A DNA stretch of 64,000 nucleotides from Batkoa obscura (GCA_030770535.1 JASVEC010000035.1:330237-394236), one strand, 5' to 3'; shown: positions 33,917 through 46,133, numbered from the stretch's first letter. Made by a program: numbers and translations. The notes: generated by a model from the sequence alone, not told the origin.

Positions 33917-34316
33917 TGTGAAATATCGCTTTGTCAGTCCCATGGTTAATTATTTTGATTTGTTATGAGAATTTCTAGTTCCACCCAAAAGAATATTATC
34001 TTCTCATTTTGATACTTATACCTTTCAGAGTATAAAAGAGTTTACAGAGTATAATAGTTCGAGGCTTTTCAACTGAATTAATCCCTGATATCTCGAACAT
34101 TTAATAAAGCCGCTAAGTTTTCTTAATAGTATTTTACATAGATTTTACATTAGTATTGTCTATTCTATTTGTCTTATATAGCTTGTAACCTATTACGTGC
34201 TATTCCTCATAATCCAAGTCTATCTTAGTCACATAAACTAAGACCTTTCGACTTATAGTGTAGTCAACCCAGCAATAGCTGTTCTTGACTCCAAACCCTG
34301 AGTACCAGATTTCACA
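33917..34316. mobile_element. Solo-LTR-like fossil, copy B
   Basis: A 400-bp block running TGTGAAATATCGC to CAGATTTCACA. It is the inverted relative of 15544-15983 and somewhat shorter. It sits inside a 105-bp MITE and is flanked by the 94-bp duplication instead of a 5-bp target repeat. The flanks are identical, so this arrangement is young, although the LTR sequences themselves have diverged. No internal region is seen. Confidence 0.65.
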
Positions 34317-34410
34317 CCCACTATAATATTAATTAAGTTAGTAAGAATCTTTTAGATATGGGGATGTGTTTTTTCGTTTAAAAATTTTGCTACAATCTTT
34401 CCACTCAAAT
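34317..34410 (+). repeat. 94-bp direct duplication, right copy
   Basis: Identical to 33823-33916. It continues into the rest of the MITE (AGCGCTTAAAAAATAG), so this is the junction with the uninterrupted element. Confidence 0.92.
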
Positions 34411-34459
34411 AGCGCTTAAAAAATAGAAAAATAATGAAACTAAAAAAAACAACCCCATA
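34357..34459 (-). mobile_element. 105-bp hairpin MITE, copy 12
   Basis: TATGGGGATGTGTTTTTTCG ... ACTCAAATAGCGCTTAAAAA ... ACAACCCCATA. This is the host element of the solo LTR event. Confidence 0.94.
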
Positions 34460-34472
34460 TATTTAGTTAGTA

Positions 34473-34576
34473 TTTGGAAGTGTTTTTTTGATTTCATTTT
34501 TTTTTCCATTTTTTAAGCGCTATTTAAGCGGAAAATTTGTTAGTGAAATTCTTAAACACAAAAATACATCCCCATT
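34473..34576 (+). mobile_element. 105-bp hairpin MITE, copy 13
   Basis: TTTGGAAGTG ... TTTTTTAAGCGCTATTTAAG ... TACATCCCCAT, 13 bp after copy 12 and in the opposite orientation. Confidence 0.92.
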
Positions 34577-34724
34577 TAATAACATTTCATCAATATAAAG
34601 TATCAATAAAAATAAAATCTCATTCATACTATTTTATATCAAGAAGTGTATTGATCAACTTTAAACAACTAAATGAGTTTTCAAAATAGATTTTACTCTG
34701 TATCTAAAGTCATTTGCTTTAGTA

Positions 34725-34829
34725 TATGGGGACATTTTTTTGACTTCATTGTTTTTTTCCATTATTTAAGCGCTATTTGAGTGGAAAAGTTGTTAGTAGA
34801 ATTCTTAAATATAAAAATGCATCCCCATA
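34725..34829 (+). mobile_element. 105-bp hairpin MITE, copy 14
   Basis: TATGGGGACA ... ATTATTTAAGCGCTATTTGA ... TGCATCCCCATA, 105 bp with intact ends. Confidence 0.95.
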
Positions 34830-35296
34830 TATTCTAAAAGAGTCAATCTTGCTTCTTTTATTGTAAAATGATACGATTTCAAACATCAACTTTCGACTAA
34901 TCTGGAGTTAGCTTTTTTGTTTTAATATTGTGGATATTATAGTTTTATTTACTAAAAAGTAGGAGCATGAAAGGTTTGATGAGAAATTTTAAAAAAACAA
35001 GATGTTTTAGAAAAAAATTATACATTGAATTAGCAGAGTTTAAGGTTGACAAAGAGATTATTTAAAAATAGTTTTTAATTCAAATGAGAGCGGAATTCAA
35101 TTCAATAGAATAACAAAGAATTTATATATTAACTTTTTCTAAGTAAAAAAAGTATAATTAACTTATAATTTAATTTAAAATAGTCAAAAGTTTATATTTA
35201 CATTCAATATTTATTATTTTTTACAAATACTCATATACAACTATTAGTTTAAAATAAACAGATTTTATTTTTTGAAATTATTATTTAATTACATAT

Positions 35297-35397
35297 TATG
35301 GGGATGTTTTTTTGCTTTCATTACTTGCCATTTTTTAAGCACTGTTTGAGTGGAAAAATTGTTAGTAAAACCCTTAAACAAAAAACACCTTCTCTTA
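35297..35397 (+). mobile_element. 105-bp hairpin MITE, copy 15
   Basis: TATGGGGATGTTTTTTTG ... TTTTTTAAGCACTGTTTGAG ... right end eroded to CACCTTCTCTTA. Confidence 0.88.
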
Positions 35398-36701
35398 TCT
35401 TGAAATTGATAAGAAATAAGGGAATATTATTAGTTTGAATTTAATAATTTTTTTGAAACTTTTGAATATTATACTTTTACTCTTAGTTTCAATTAAAAAA
35501 GTATAATTAATCAAGTTAACTAAAATAAAAGTTACTTTTGAACTTTATCTTTATATAAAAAAGTTATTGAGATTTAATAGTCAATCTTTTAACCAATAAA
35601 ATAGCTTCAAATTGGTCCAAAAATTCAATTAATCCTGTTTCTAATGACTTCATATTGCTTATTGCTTATAAAAGAGAAAAGAATGAAATTGGTTTAATTA
35701 TTTTAATTAATGTTAAACAGCTATTCTATTTAAATTTAAAAATACATTAAAAAATTATTAGTAACTGATTTTAAACTATTATTTATTGTTAAAAATATAA
35801 TTATTTCTTATTATTTTAAATAAATAAAAATAAATACAAAAATATTTGTTGATTTTGTATTAAAATTCATGTTAATAATGAATAGTTTTTTATTTAATAT
35901 TTTATCTAAAATTATCAATAATTTAATTTAGTTTACATAAACTAAGAAACATTGAATTATTTAAGTAACTAAAAAAAAGGACTTTATTTTCAAAAATATT
36001 TTATTCTTATTTTATATTATTCAATTATTATTTTTAATAAGTTCAAAATTTTGTAATTTTAAGGACTTTTAATAGCCAAAATAAGTCATTTACACTGTAT
36101 TAAAAAAAGATAAATGATTTATAGAAACCTTAAAGTCAAGAATTAAATAGACCTAATTGAGAAGTTAGTAGAAGCTATAGGTTGAATCAAAGTTATTGTT
36201 AGTTTTTAAATAGATATTGAATTAAGTTTAAATACGCTTAGTTTTATAGAATATTAACTAAAGAAGGGTAAAAATTAGGAAGCTAACAAAAATTTAAGAT
36301 TTGTTAATTGAATTTGTTTTAGCTAATATTGATATTCGATTAATATGACATTAATATAATTATTATTTTTAATATTATTTTTATTTCACCGCATTGACTA
36401 TGATTAATGCTTGATATTAAGTTGTACAAGTTCAATGGTTGGGAGGTGAAGTTTTTAATAGTGTAAACAATTTCAACCCAAAACCCCTAAAATTTGATAA
36501 GGTAAAGGTCTAATGTTCAAACTGAGCTAATAACCAATCAGATATGGGATATTGAAAGAAAAACCAATAAAATGTAAGATTTTACTCAATTTAGTATTGA
36601 TATTAGTAATTTACACAATCTTGATGATGAAGCTTTATTCTTTTATTCAATATTGAATTTTAGTTAAAAAAACAAAAATAAGAAAATCAAGTATATATAA
36701 C
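35398..36701. other. Intergenic gap upstream of VTC4
   Basis: 1.3 kb of extremely AT-rich DNA. No gene, RNA or MITE copy seen. Confidence 0.5.
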
Positions 36702-36709
36702 TATATAAA
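36702..36709 (+). promoter_or_regulatory. TATA box of VTC4
   Basis: TATATAAA about 66-73 bp before the start codon. Confidence 0.5.
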
Positions 36710-36774
36710 CTCATCATCAACTTATTAACTCTGTTTATATATTTAGTCTTCAATAAAATTAAATAAATAAAAAA

Positions 36775-38347
36775 ATGAAATTTGGTGAAAAATTATTAAA
36801 TTCGTTGTATGAGCCATGGCGATTTTATTATATGGATTATAATGGTTTAAAGAGTTTGTTAAAAACTTCAGAAAATGGAGAAAGTGTTGAGTTGTCTGAA
36901 TCTGAAGAACAAGCTTTTGTAGAATTATTAGATAAAGAATTAGATAAAGTAAGTTTATTTTTATTTTTATTTTTATTTTTATTTTTATTTTTATTATAAT
37001 GAAAATATTAATAATTAATTTCGTTTTTAGGTAGAATCTTTTCACAAGATTAAAACAGGTGAAATAAGTCGACATGTTGAATTTTTACGTAAAGTAGTAG
37101 ATGATATGGCAGAAGTGAAACATACCAGTGATGAAAGTTATTTAGAAGCAGAACAAGAGATCAATCAAATTATTACTGAAGTTAATGAATTAGCTAAATT
37201 CACACGATTAAATTATTCTGGCTTTTTAAAAATTGTTAAAAAACATGATAAATATACCAGTTATAATTTAAAATCATTGTTTTCAGTACGTATAAGTAAA
37301 AGAGATTTTTATAAACAAAATTATGACCGTCTATTAGTTCAATTATCTGCTCTTTATACCATTGTTAGAAATCGAGGTAAAGCCAGTAATGAAGTTTGGA
37401 CTGCTGGTGGTACTCGAGATTTTGTTCGTAAAACCACAAAATATTGGGTTCATCCTGATAATGTATTAGAACTTAAGTTATATATCTTAAAACATTTACC
37501 AGTATTAGTTTATAATGCATCTAGTGATACAGATTTAGCGGATCCAGCTATTACATCCATTTATTTTGATAACGAATCCTTTGATCTTTATCTTGGTCGA
37601 TTAGAAAAACATGAAGGGGCAGAAGCTATTCGATTGCGTTGGTATGGACCTACTACCAATCAAGAAATTTTTGTGGAAAGAAAAACACACCATGAAGATT
37701 GGACTGGTGAAAAATCAGTTAAACAAAGATTCCCAATTAAAGAAAAAAACGTAAATGCCTATTTAAAGGGGGAATTTACAGTAGATAAAATGATAGATAA
37801 AATGAAACAAAGAAAAAATAAAAGTGATAAGGAAATTGAGGCATTTAAAAACTTAGCTACTGAAGTTCAAGATCGAGTTTTGGAAAAAAAATTATTTCCT
37901 GCTATTCGTTCTTTCTATAACCGTACTGCTTTCCAATTACCAGGTGATGCTTGTGTACGTATTTCTCTAGATACAGAATTGTCTTTAATTCGAGAAGATA
38001 ATTTTGATAATAAAATACGTAGTGGTAATAATTGGCGTCGAATGGATATTGGTACCGATTTCCCATTTTCACAACTAGATGAAAGTGATATTTGTCGATT
38101 CCCATATGCTATATTAGAAGTTAAATTACAAACTCAATTTGGTGCAGAACCGCCAGAATGGGTTCAAAATTTAATTGACTCTCATTTAGTTGAAGCTGTG
38201 CCTAAATTTTCAAAATATATTCATGGAGTAGCTACTTTATGTGAAAATAAAGTTCAACTTTTACCCTTCTGGCTACCTCAAATGGATATTGATATTCGTA
38301 AAGAACCGACTAGTGATTGGATTCAATTTCAAGAACAAATGCATTTA

Positions 38348-38407
<60 letters not shown>

Positions 38408-38938
38408 CAAATATTAGAAGAAGAAACTAATAATAATCAAACAGTGCCAGGACTTAAAAATATGGTGCAAAGGATTAATGAAGCTAATGATACTAATAAT
38501 AGTAATATTAAAAGTAAAAAAATACAATTGCCAGTAAGAGTAGAACCTAAAGTATTTTTTGCTAATGAACGTACTTTTTTATCATGGTTGAATTTTGGTG
38601 TTATCTTATCTTCATTAGCAATTGGCTTATTTAATTTTGGAGATAAAATAGCACAGTTAGCTGGTACTATTTTTACCCTTATTGCTATGGGTGTAATGAT
38701 TTATGCAGTATTGATTTTTATTTGGAGAAGTAAAAGAATTCGTCAAAGTAGACAAGGGCCTTTTGGTAATATTTTTAATTTGTATAAAAGTTTTAAATGA
38801 TTAACGTATGTTTTCTTAATATTAGATGATCCTATTGGTCCATTGATTTTAGTCATTAGTTTATTTGCAGCTATTGCTGTTAATTTTTATCTCAAAATTC
38901 AAGCTAAAAATGGTAATTTACCACCTATCTTTTATTAA
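36775..38938 (+). CDS. VTC4: Vacuolar transporter chaperone 4, polyphosphate polymerase (3 exons)
   Basis: Exons 36775-36948, 37031-38765 and 38826-38938 give 673 residues. The N-terminal SPX domain (1 to ~145, [20 protein letters not shown]) senses inositol pyrophosphates. The central VTC tunnel domain keeps the catalytic basic and acidic set of yeast Vtc4: R259/R261 (RLRWYG), K276 (ERKTH), R356 and R368 ([15 protein letters not shown]) and E421 (YAILEVKLQ), so it is the catalytic subunit and not Vtc2/3. The C terminus is a three-helix DUF202 membrane domain ([19 protein letters not shown] on), completed by exon 3. Vtc4 makes polyphosphate from ATP at the vacuole membrane. Between the catalytic and membrane parts is a run of about 21 Asn. 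Intron 1 holds TTTTTA repeats. Confidence 0.96.
38347..38407 (+). repeat. In-frame (AAT)n microsatellite in VTC4
   Basis: About 20 perfect AAT units encoding the poly-Asn linker, at about residues 497-517. Probably length-polymorphic. Confidence 0.95.
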
Positions 38939-39246
38939 ATAGTTCAGAATATAGGATTATTTGTTTTATTATCTTCTCATTATAATATATAAACTTTATT
39001 CAATTACTTATTATTAATCTATTTGAATTAACTAATGGATTATAATAATTATTAGAATAAAATTATATTTCTTTTTATAATTATAAATTAAATGAAGGAT
39101 CTATTTTATTTATTTATCTATTTTATTTATTTCTATTGAGACTTTAAATTACTAAAAATAATCAAATTTCAAAACAAATTAGACATTAAACATAATATTT
39201 TTAGGTTTATTAAAAGATTGTAATATATTTATAATTTTAATTATTA

Positions 39247-39350
39247 AATGGGGATATATTTTCATGTTTAAAAATTTTACTAACAATTTTTCCGCTTAAA
39301 CAGCGCTTAAAGAATGGAAAAAATAATGAAGTTAAAAAAACACTCCTAAA
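39247..39350 (-). mobile_element. 105-bp hairpin MITE, copy 16
   Basis: AATGGGGATATATTTTCATG ... GCTTAAACAGCGCTTAAAGA ... ACACTCCTAAA. Confidence 0.9.
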
Positions 39351-39647
39351 TAATAATTGATAATGAATTTTATTTAAACTTTATAATTATTAGATAATGT
39401 TTTAATTAACTAATATTTATAGAATAATAATATAACTTGAATGTTTTTAATTTTTTTAATAAAAATCTAAAAATAATTTAATAAACTTTCTATTTTATAA
39501 ATGGAACAATTTATTTAAAATAAAACTAACATATCGAGAAATTCATTGATATAATTGGATGATAAAAATAAATTGCTGAGGGTAATTTAATTAAAATTCC
39601 ATCAATTTTTTTAAGATTTCATTTTTTATTTTAAAAATAATAATACA

Positions 39648-40680
39648 ATGAACATAATTAAAAAGCCCATCTATTGTTTTATACTTGTAATAATTTTATT
39701 GAGTTTTATTAGTTGTAAGTTCTAATTTATTATATATTATATTGATTAATTATCTTCTATAAATTTAGCTAACCTTATCGATAATACAAATCAATTGCAA
39801 CGACGACAGAATCAAGATGAGGGTAAAAAAGAAGGTGATGTAGGTAAAGGAGAACAAAAAAAACAAGAAGAACAAAAAAAACAAGAAGAACAAAAGAAAC
39901 AAGAAGAACAAAAGAAACAAGGAGAACAAAAGAAACAAGGAGAACAAAAAAAAGAAGAGAATCCAAAAGATAAATTACAAGAACAAAAAGAAGGAGATCA
40001 ACAAGGTGTTGATAAGAAACAAGAGAATGATAAAGATAATCAACAAAAAGAAGGAGATAAAAAAGATAACAATCAACAAAAAGATAAAGAAAATGATACA
40101 GATAATAAATTAAATAATAATACAGGCGATAAAGATGGTACACGAAGTATTCAAATATTAGAACCAATTATGGGTAGTTTACAAGCTTGTAATATCCCTA
40201 TTGGTGGAGAACAACCATTTCGATGGAAAATACCAAGCAATACGTTAAAAACCACCAAAGTAATTATTGAAGCTGTATTAACTATTAATCAATATATTGT
40301 TTCTTTTCCAATAACTAATAAAAATTTGAGTTTATCAGAAACTAAATTTAACTGGATTGTAGAAGAACATCTAATGAGTCGAGATAATAGTACTACACTA
40401 AAGCCAAATGATAATTATAGAATTTATATCAGAGACCCAGAAAACGATTTATTACAACCTAAAAGTAATCGATTATTACCTGCTATTGTTAGATGTAGTT
40501 TATTTATTCCTATGGACGGTAAATACTTTTTTGTTATTGTTTGAATTAATAAGTTATTAATATAATTTATTATTTTTAGTTTCGGGGAAATATGTAGCAT
40601 CAAATAGTTTAATTAATATTAATAATAATGTTTTATTGATTTTTATGTTAGCTTTTAGCTTATGGATTTCAATAAATTAA
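39648..40680 (+). CDS. Secreted, probably GPI-anchored Lys/Gln-rich protein (3 exons)
   Basis: Exons 39648-39714, 39769-40518 and 40580-40680 give 305 residues. Exon 1 encodes a signal peptide (MNIIKKPIYCFILVIILLSF). Next is a charged repeat region with six 18-bp units coding EQKKQE/EQKKQG (about 39852-39959) and then Asp/Lys/Gln-rich sequence. A globular part of about 120 residues follows (SIQILEPIMGSLQACNIPIG ... NDNYRIYIRDPEND), resembling the Ig-like domain of fungal surface proteins of the DUF7137 sort, a weak resemblance. Exon 3 ends with a hydrophobic tail (NVLLIFMLAFSLWISIN) typical of a GPI signal. Function unknown; a cell-surface role is inferred. Confidence 0.75.
39852..39959 (+). 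repeat. 18-bp in-frame tandem repeat
   Basis: Six units of GAACAAAARAAACAAGRA type coding EQKKQ(E/G), within the secreted protein gene. Confidence 0.85.
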
Positions 40681-41260
40681 GTAAATATTTTATTTTTCTT
40701 TTATTAAAGTGAGTTGAATAAAAGATTATTAAGTAAATCAGGATCTAATAATTAAATAATTAGCTATTTAATTTTTAAAATTATGAAATAGATTTCAAAT
40801 AAATTACTCATATTTCATACTGATTTCAAGTAAGTTATAAAAAGTTTAAACAGGTAATATTTAATTCATTTAATCAAGATTTTAACTACTTGTTTACTTC
40901 TACTAAATTAATTGTTTTTCTTTCTACAGACACATGATATTTCTCAAAATATTATTATGATTTAAAATTAGCACAAAATTCAATATTCAACTTTAAAACA
41001 AATATAAAAATAAGAATAAAATTTAAATGTTTATTATTATTAAGCTTATTATTATTAAATTAGTTAACTAAAATATATTCATTATTTATAGAAGCTTATA
41101 TATTAACTTCTAAAAATAATAATTAATTTTACTTAGTCTTGTTGAGTTATAAATGCTAATGATATAGCATAATTTGAGATTCAATTTAAAAGTGTGTGAT
41201 GTAAGTCAAGAATAGTTGAAAGATAAAAGAAAACAAAGAAATATTTCTAAATCAATTTAA
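40681..41260. other. Intergenic gap
   Basis: AT-rich, nothing recognised. Confidence 0.4.
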
Positions 41261-41362
41261 TATGGAGATGTTTTTGGTTTCATCGTTTTTCCATTTTTTA
41301 AGCACTGTTTTAGTAAGAAAAGTGTTAGTAAAATTCTTAAACAAAAAGATATATCCCTGTAT
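41261..41362 (+). mobile_element. 105-bp hairpin MITE, copy 17
   Basis: TATGGAGATG ... TTTTTTAAGCACTGTTTTAG ... TATATCCCTGTA. Confidence 0.88.
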
Positions 41363-42253
41363 ATTCAATTATAACCACTTTATTTTGAATTTTCCACTTA
41401 TTTCTTTTTATAAAAGTTAAAATTAACTTAATCAAAAATTTATTTCAAAGCTAAAATTATGTTAAACAAATTAGTTTATTTTAAACTAAAAGTCAAGCCA
41501 ATTAAAAGAGTAATAATTAGTATATAATTGAAATATTATAAGAAATATAACTTTAAATTTTTAGTATTTTCCTCTCTACTCCTCTTATGAAATTTATAAA
41601 GTCATTTGATTGATTTTAAGCTTTTCTTACAATAATAGAATACCTGAAAGTCTTCAACTAATTCATGATTTTCTATAAAATAATAAAATAATAATGATCA
41701 CAATAATAATAAAATTTTAGTTTTCAGCCTATTTTAAACATTTATATCATATTATTTTATTAATCAATCAAATATCAACTTTCATTTGAACCTTAATAAA
41801 GTAATTAAAGCTCTTTTATGACCTATTTAACGACTTATTTAAGAGAAAATTTAAAGTCAAAATGTAATAAATAATACATATTAGGCTTAAAAAATCAACT
41901 ATACCAATAAAGTGATTTAAAAATTATTACTAGAAAAGTCAAAAGAGTTGCAATGACGGTATTTTTTACTTTTTTAAATTATCTAAGTTCAATTTAAGTG
42001 CACTAAAAAAAAGATTAATTGTTTGAATAAAAATCATGGCATTAATTAGCATAAATTGAAAAACCCGAATCAAGCATTCAAATGAAATTAGATGGAACCT
42101 CCCAATTATAAAAGATAATGAAATTTAAGCAAAAGAAGAACAAAGTAATGCCATCATAATAGTTTTTTTAATCTAACTGTTTCTTTTCATATTCTTTTCT
42201 AACTTTTTTGTTTCTTTATTATTTGTATATACAATCTTTAACAAGTATAACGA
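41363..42253. other. Intergenic gap upstream of the first GPCR gene
   Basis: AT-rich, nothing recognised. TATATA at about 42226 is a possible TATA element. Confidence 0.35.
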
Positions 42254-43624
42254 ATGGAATTATTATATCTTTTTAATGATTTATTAACTGGGATCAGTTT
42301 ATTTTGTGCTACTTTAGTATTGATCTTTATCTTATTGATAAGATTATATGATAAAGATTTAGTCAATCGAATCTCATTGAAAATTTGTGCAGCAATATCA
42401 ATAGTAGACATCTTTCGAACGAGTTCTTTTTTCATTTATTTATATCATACATCGGATGATTTATTATGTAAATTGAATGCTATATTCTTAAATTATATAA
42501 TTATTAGCCATATGTTATTAACTTTTTCAATTGCTTTAAATCTTCAATTAGTATTCATTCATAATTTACGATACAAATCAAAATGGCAGTATTATTATTG
42601 GTTTTTAGGGTTTTTAGTTCCATTTATTATTACCTTTATTATGGTGATTATTGATGTTTTTGGTAAAGATGAAGTAGCTAATGCTTGTTTTTATAAAAAC
42701 GTGTATCCAGTCACAATCTATTCTGGTCTCACTTTATATGCTGGTTTTTTATTTTGGAATTTGTTAGGTTGTTTGTATTGTTTTACTATTTCTCTATTTA
42801 TCATTTATCATTTAAAAAGAAAAACAAAACAATTAATTCAATTAAATCAACAACAAAATTCAAATCATTCTTCCGATTCTAATTTCTCTGCTCATCAACA
42901 ATCTAAATTAATTGTCAATCAATCGACTATCTCTTTATTAATAAGAAGAATGTAAGTGTTATTCTTTTATTTGATTTGTATTCTAAAATTAAACTAATTT
43001 ATTTTTAATAGTTGTATTTATTGTATGATACCTATGATAACTCAATCTGGTTGTATTGTTGGTTTGATCTATGAACAAATTCATGGGGAAATACCCCATT
43101 CCTTTTTTGTATGGGATACTATAGCTACACGTAAGTTTCAATTGACATATGTTAGAATTAAAGTATTTATTTTTACTTTAGATTTATCGGGTATCTTAAA
43201 TTTAATGGGATTTTTATTTGATCCCGCATTTAAAAACTCATTATTACATATACGTTATCAATTATATCAAAAATATAAAAACCAAACGTTAAATCAAAGT
43301 ATTGAGAAAAGACAGAGTAATAATGCATTTGAAATTATGGCCTTGAAAGAATCTAGATGTAGAGAAAGAATTATTGATAAAATCTTTGCTTTTTTATTAT
43401 TACGTGGGGATTTTAAAATCTGTTCAAATAATAGGAATTCAAATCATTCTCATAATAATCAAGTTCAACAGATTTTAAACGATATAAGAAGAGATGTTCA
43501 TATTAATAATAGTAATGAAGATATCAATGAAATTGAGGAGGAAAATAGTATTCAACCAATCAATTGTAATTTGGATAAAACTAAAGAAAAAAATCAATAT
43601 TTTAATTTAGTTAAGGGTTTATAA
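42254..43624 (+). CDS. cAMP-receptor-like GPCR, seven transmembrane (GPCR-1, 3 exons)
   Basis: Exons 42254-42951, 43012-43130 and 43182-43624 give 419 residues. Hydrophobic segments fit seven helices. Family-type landmarks are KICAAISIVDIFRT (helix 2), the Cys in LLCKLNAIFLNYIIISHMLL (helix 3), WQYYYWFLGFLVPFIITFIM (helix 4), GCLYCF (helix 5), RRICIYCMIP (helix 6, formed over the first splice) and HLSGILNLMGFLFDPAFKNS (helix 7, formed over the second). The layout is that of the cAMP-receptor/Git3-like class found in Dictyostelium and early fungi. The loop before helix 6 is Gln/Asn/Ser-rich, and the cytosolic tail ends KNQYFNLVKGL. Its paralogue is at 51.6 kb. Ligand unknown. Confidence 0.9.
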
Positions 43625-43763
43625 TATCATATTATTACTTCAATTTTTATTTTTTTTTCTATATCTTTCTTTTCTTTTTTCAAATAAAATAGTGAGATCT
43701 TAAAAAGATTGAAAATTTAAAGTTCAAAAATAAAATAGTATTTAAAAAATACTTAAAAATACA

Positions 43764-43868
43764 TATAGGAGTATTTTTTTGATTTCATCCCTTTTTCTAT
43801 CTTTTAAGCCCTATTTGAATGGAAAAATTGTTAGTAAAGTTCTTCGACATAAAAATACATTCTAATAT
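43764..43868 (+). mobile_element. 105-bp hairpin MITE, copy 18
   Basis: TATAGGAGTA ... TCTTTTAAGCCCTATTTGAA ... TACATTCTAATA. Confidence 0.88.
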
Positions 43869-44770
43869 AATCTTTTTTTCTCTTTTTTCTTTTGGGATAT
43901 ATAACTTTATCTTTTTTTGATTATTAAATATTAGTTTACTTAATAAATTGACTTACAAAATCAGCCTCAAAATCACTTGATTATAATAATGTTCCTTGAA
44001 TTTCAAAACTGCTAAAAGCTACATAGTATCAGTAGCAAAACAATATTTTTGTATTACTACTTTTTTTATTTTGTTTTATATAGTAAGTTTTAAAGTTATT
44101 AGTAAAATGAATCGAATCACCTTTGATATACCTAATAAAGATTGACATGTTTATCTAAAATAAACTTTTTAATAAGTTTATAATATCTTTCTTTTAAAAA
44201 AAGTACTATAGCTTATCTTTATTAAGATCCTCTTTTCTTACTTTATTTTACTAATAATGTTATTTAAAAAAGTTAGCTCTAAACTTAATACCACTACAAA
44301 TATAGGTTCATATACTACATCTTCCATTAATTTTCACAATTAAGTTCAAACTTGTTCAACTTAAACCCTATTGTTGGCAATCATCTAACTTAATTTCACT
44401 CTATAAATTTACTACATGCCCTTTGATACTACATTTATGATTTTACATTCCCATATTGTATTATTTTTTATTATAAATTTTGCATAAAAGTTTTATCTTT
44501 ACTCAATTTAATTTATATCAAATTCATCACTCCTCTAAGCTTATTGTTTCTCCAATTAAATAAAAAGTTTTATGAAAATTAGAAGTAAAATGGATTTCAT
44601 TTTATTTTTGTTTATCAAAAATAGGAAAGGACTGACCCCTTTCTCTAAACTCATAGTAAAGTTTCTTAAGATAACATAGTTTATAGAATCTTATTTTAGT
44701 TGATAAAGCACTTATAACTTATTTTTTTTAAGAAAAATGTATACAAAGTTAGATATAAAGATTCTATTTG
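43869..44770. other. Intergenic gap
   Basis: AT-rich, no gene or repeat copy recognised. Confidence 0.4.
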
Positions 44771-44794
44771 ATAAACACAAAAAGACATCCCCAT
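44771..44794 (+). mobile_element. Fragment of the 105-bp MITE
   Basis: Only the right end (AAACACAAAAAGACATCCCC) remains, directly beside the truncated 3' end of the DJ-1 relic. Confidence 0.7.
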
Positions 44795-44804
44795 CTAGAT
44801 AAAA

Positions 44805-45350
44805 AGAGATAATCTTTAAATAACATAATTTGTTTGTCATTGCTTCAAACATGTTCAATAAACTAGCTCTAACTAACAAAAAGGGATCAATTGCATATAT
44901 TAAATATAAGTTTGGATTTTGTTAATTTTTTATAATCTTTAATACATTCTTGATCTAAAATTAAATTTAGTATATTTATAACCACCAATGGTTAGCAACA
45001 TGTCTCCAGCTTTTTGAATTATTTCTTTCATAATGAAATTATTGTTAGATGATAATTTTTGAAAGATTAGTTTAATCGTTACATTAGAATATACTTCTAT
45101 AACTTTTACTTCAAGTTTATCATTAATGTTGCTTAACTAAATTCAACATTATTGAATTATCAAATAGCGTTGGTACTACTTTATATTTTATTGAAATAAG
45201 GACTAAGAATTAAACATAGCAATGACGAAAACGTTATTATATATAAAAGGTGAACTTTAAACATAATCACCTTTTTTATGGCTCCAATCACCATTTAAAA
45301 CTTTATCAAAACACTGAACAAGGGCAAATAAAATAAATAATTTTTTGAAG
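44805..45350 (-). pseudogene. Decayed DJ-1/PfpI family gene (copy 3)
   Basis: On the minus strand, stretches match the intact gene at 62864-63664 in order. AATGGTGATTGGAGCCAT matches the exon 1 end. TTCTAATGTAACGATTAAAC then ATTATGAAAGAAATAATTCA match the middle. AAAGATTATAAAAAATTAAC and AATCCAAACTTATATTTAAT match the part before the nucleophile elbow. It has multiple stops and frame changes and is cut off about a third before the normal end, next to a MITE fragment. Much older than the copy at 61.3 kb. Confidence 0.8.
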
Positions 45351-46133
45351 TTATTATCAATTAAAATCAAGGATAAAAACTTAATACTTATAGACTTCTA
45401 TTTCTGTTGATAATTATTATATCATTTCTTACATCCGTACTTCTTTATCTACTACATTTTACGATTTATTCAATTTATCCTAATTCTTCGATTATCATTA
45501 TAATTTTTATCATTTCTTACCATATAATCTATTAAAGATTTATCATAACATAATTAATCATCATAAGTAAATTACATATGAATTTCATTAATTAAAATTA
45601 GATTAATATAATGAAATCTTTGAACTTGTAATTGCTTTTAGGGATTATCAATAGGAATAAACTATTGCTACATTATAGATAAAATTTTATATTAACTAAA
45701 AATAACAACTTAGTTAATATAATAATTTATTACATTAATAATTATTTTCCCTGAATTGATATATTTACTATTTATTGAATTCGATACGTTCATAGTTTGA
45801 ATAGTTCAATTGAGTAACCTGAGATTTATAAACTAAATGGCTGTAAAAACAAAAACAATACAAAGACGGAAATGTTTTTATTCTAAATATTACTATCTAT
45901 TATGAAAATAGTATTTCAATTATATTGTAGTTATTTATCGTCAAAGTTATACTTTTTTATAATTATTTTATTGTAATCAGTGCTTCAAATAATGATGTTT
46001 TTTTTACTTGAAGAATCTAGGAGAAAAACACTAATAACCGTTTAATATAATGTTTAATAAGAATCACTGTTTATTTTTGATTTAAAACATATAAAGGATA
46101 TATAGATCTTTTCATTTATTCAAGCTATAAAGA
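45351..46133. other. Intergenic gap
   Basis: AT-rich, nothing recognised. Confidence 0.4.

Noticed and set aside
15544-34316. The two LTR-like blocks as ends of one large element
   Set aside because: They are inverted to each other and 18 kb apart, with unrelated host genes between them. They are separate solo copies.
36743-37075. 110-codon minus-strand frame
   Set aside because: Antisense of VTC4 exon 1 and its TTTTTA-repeat intron.
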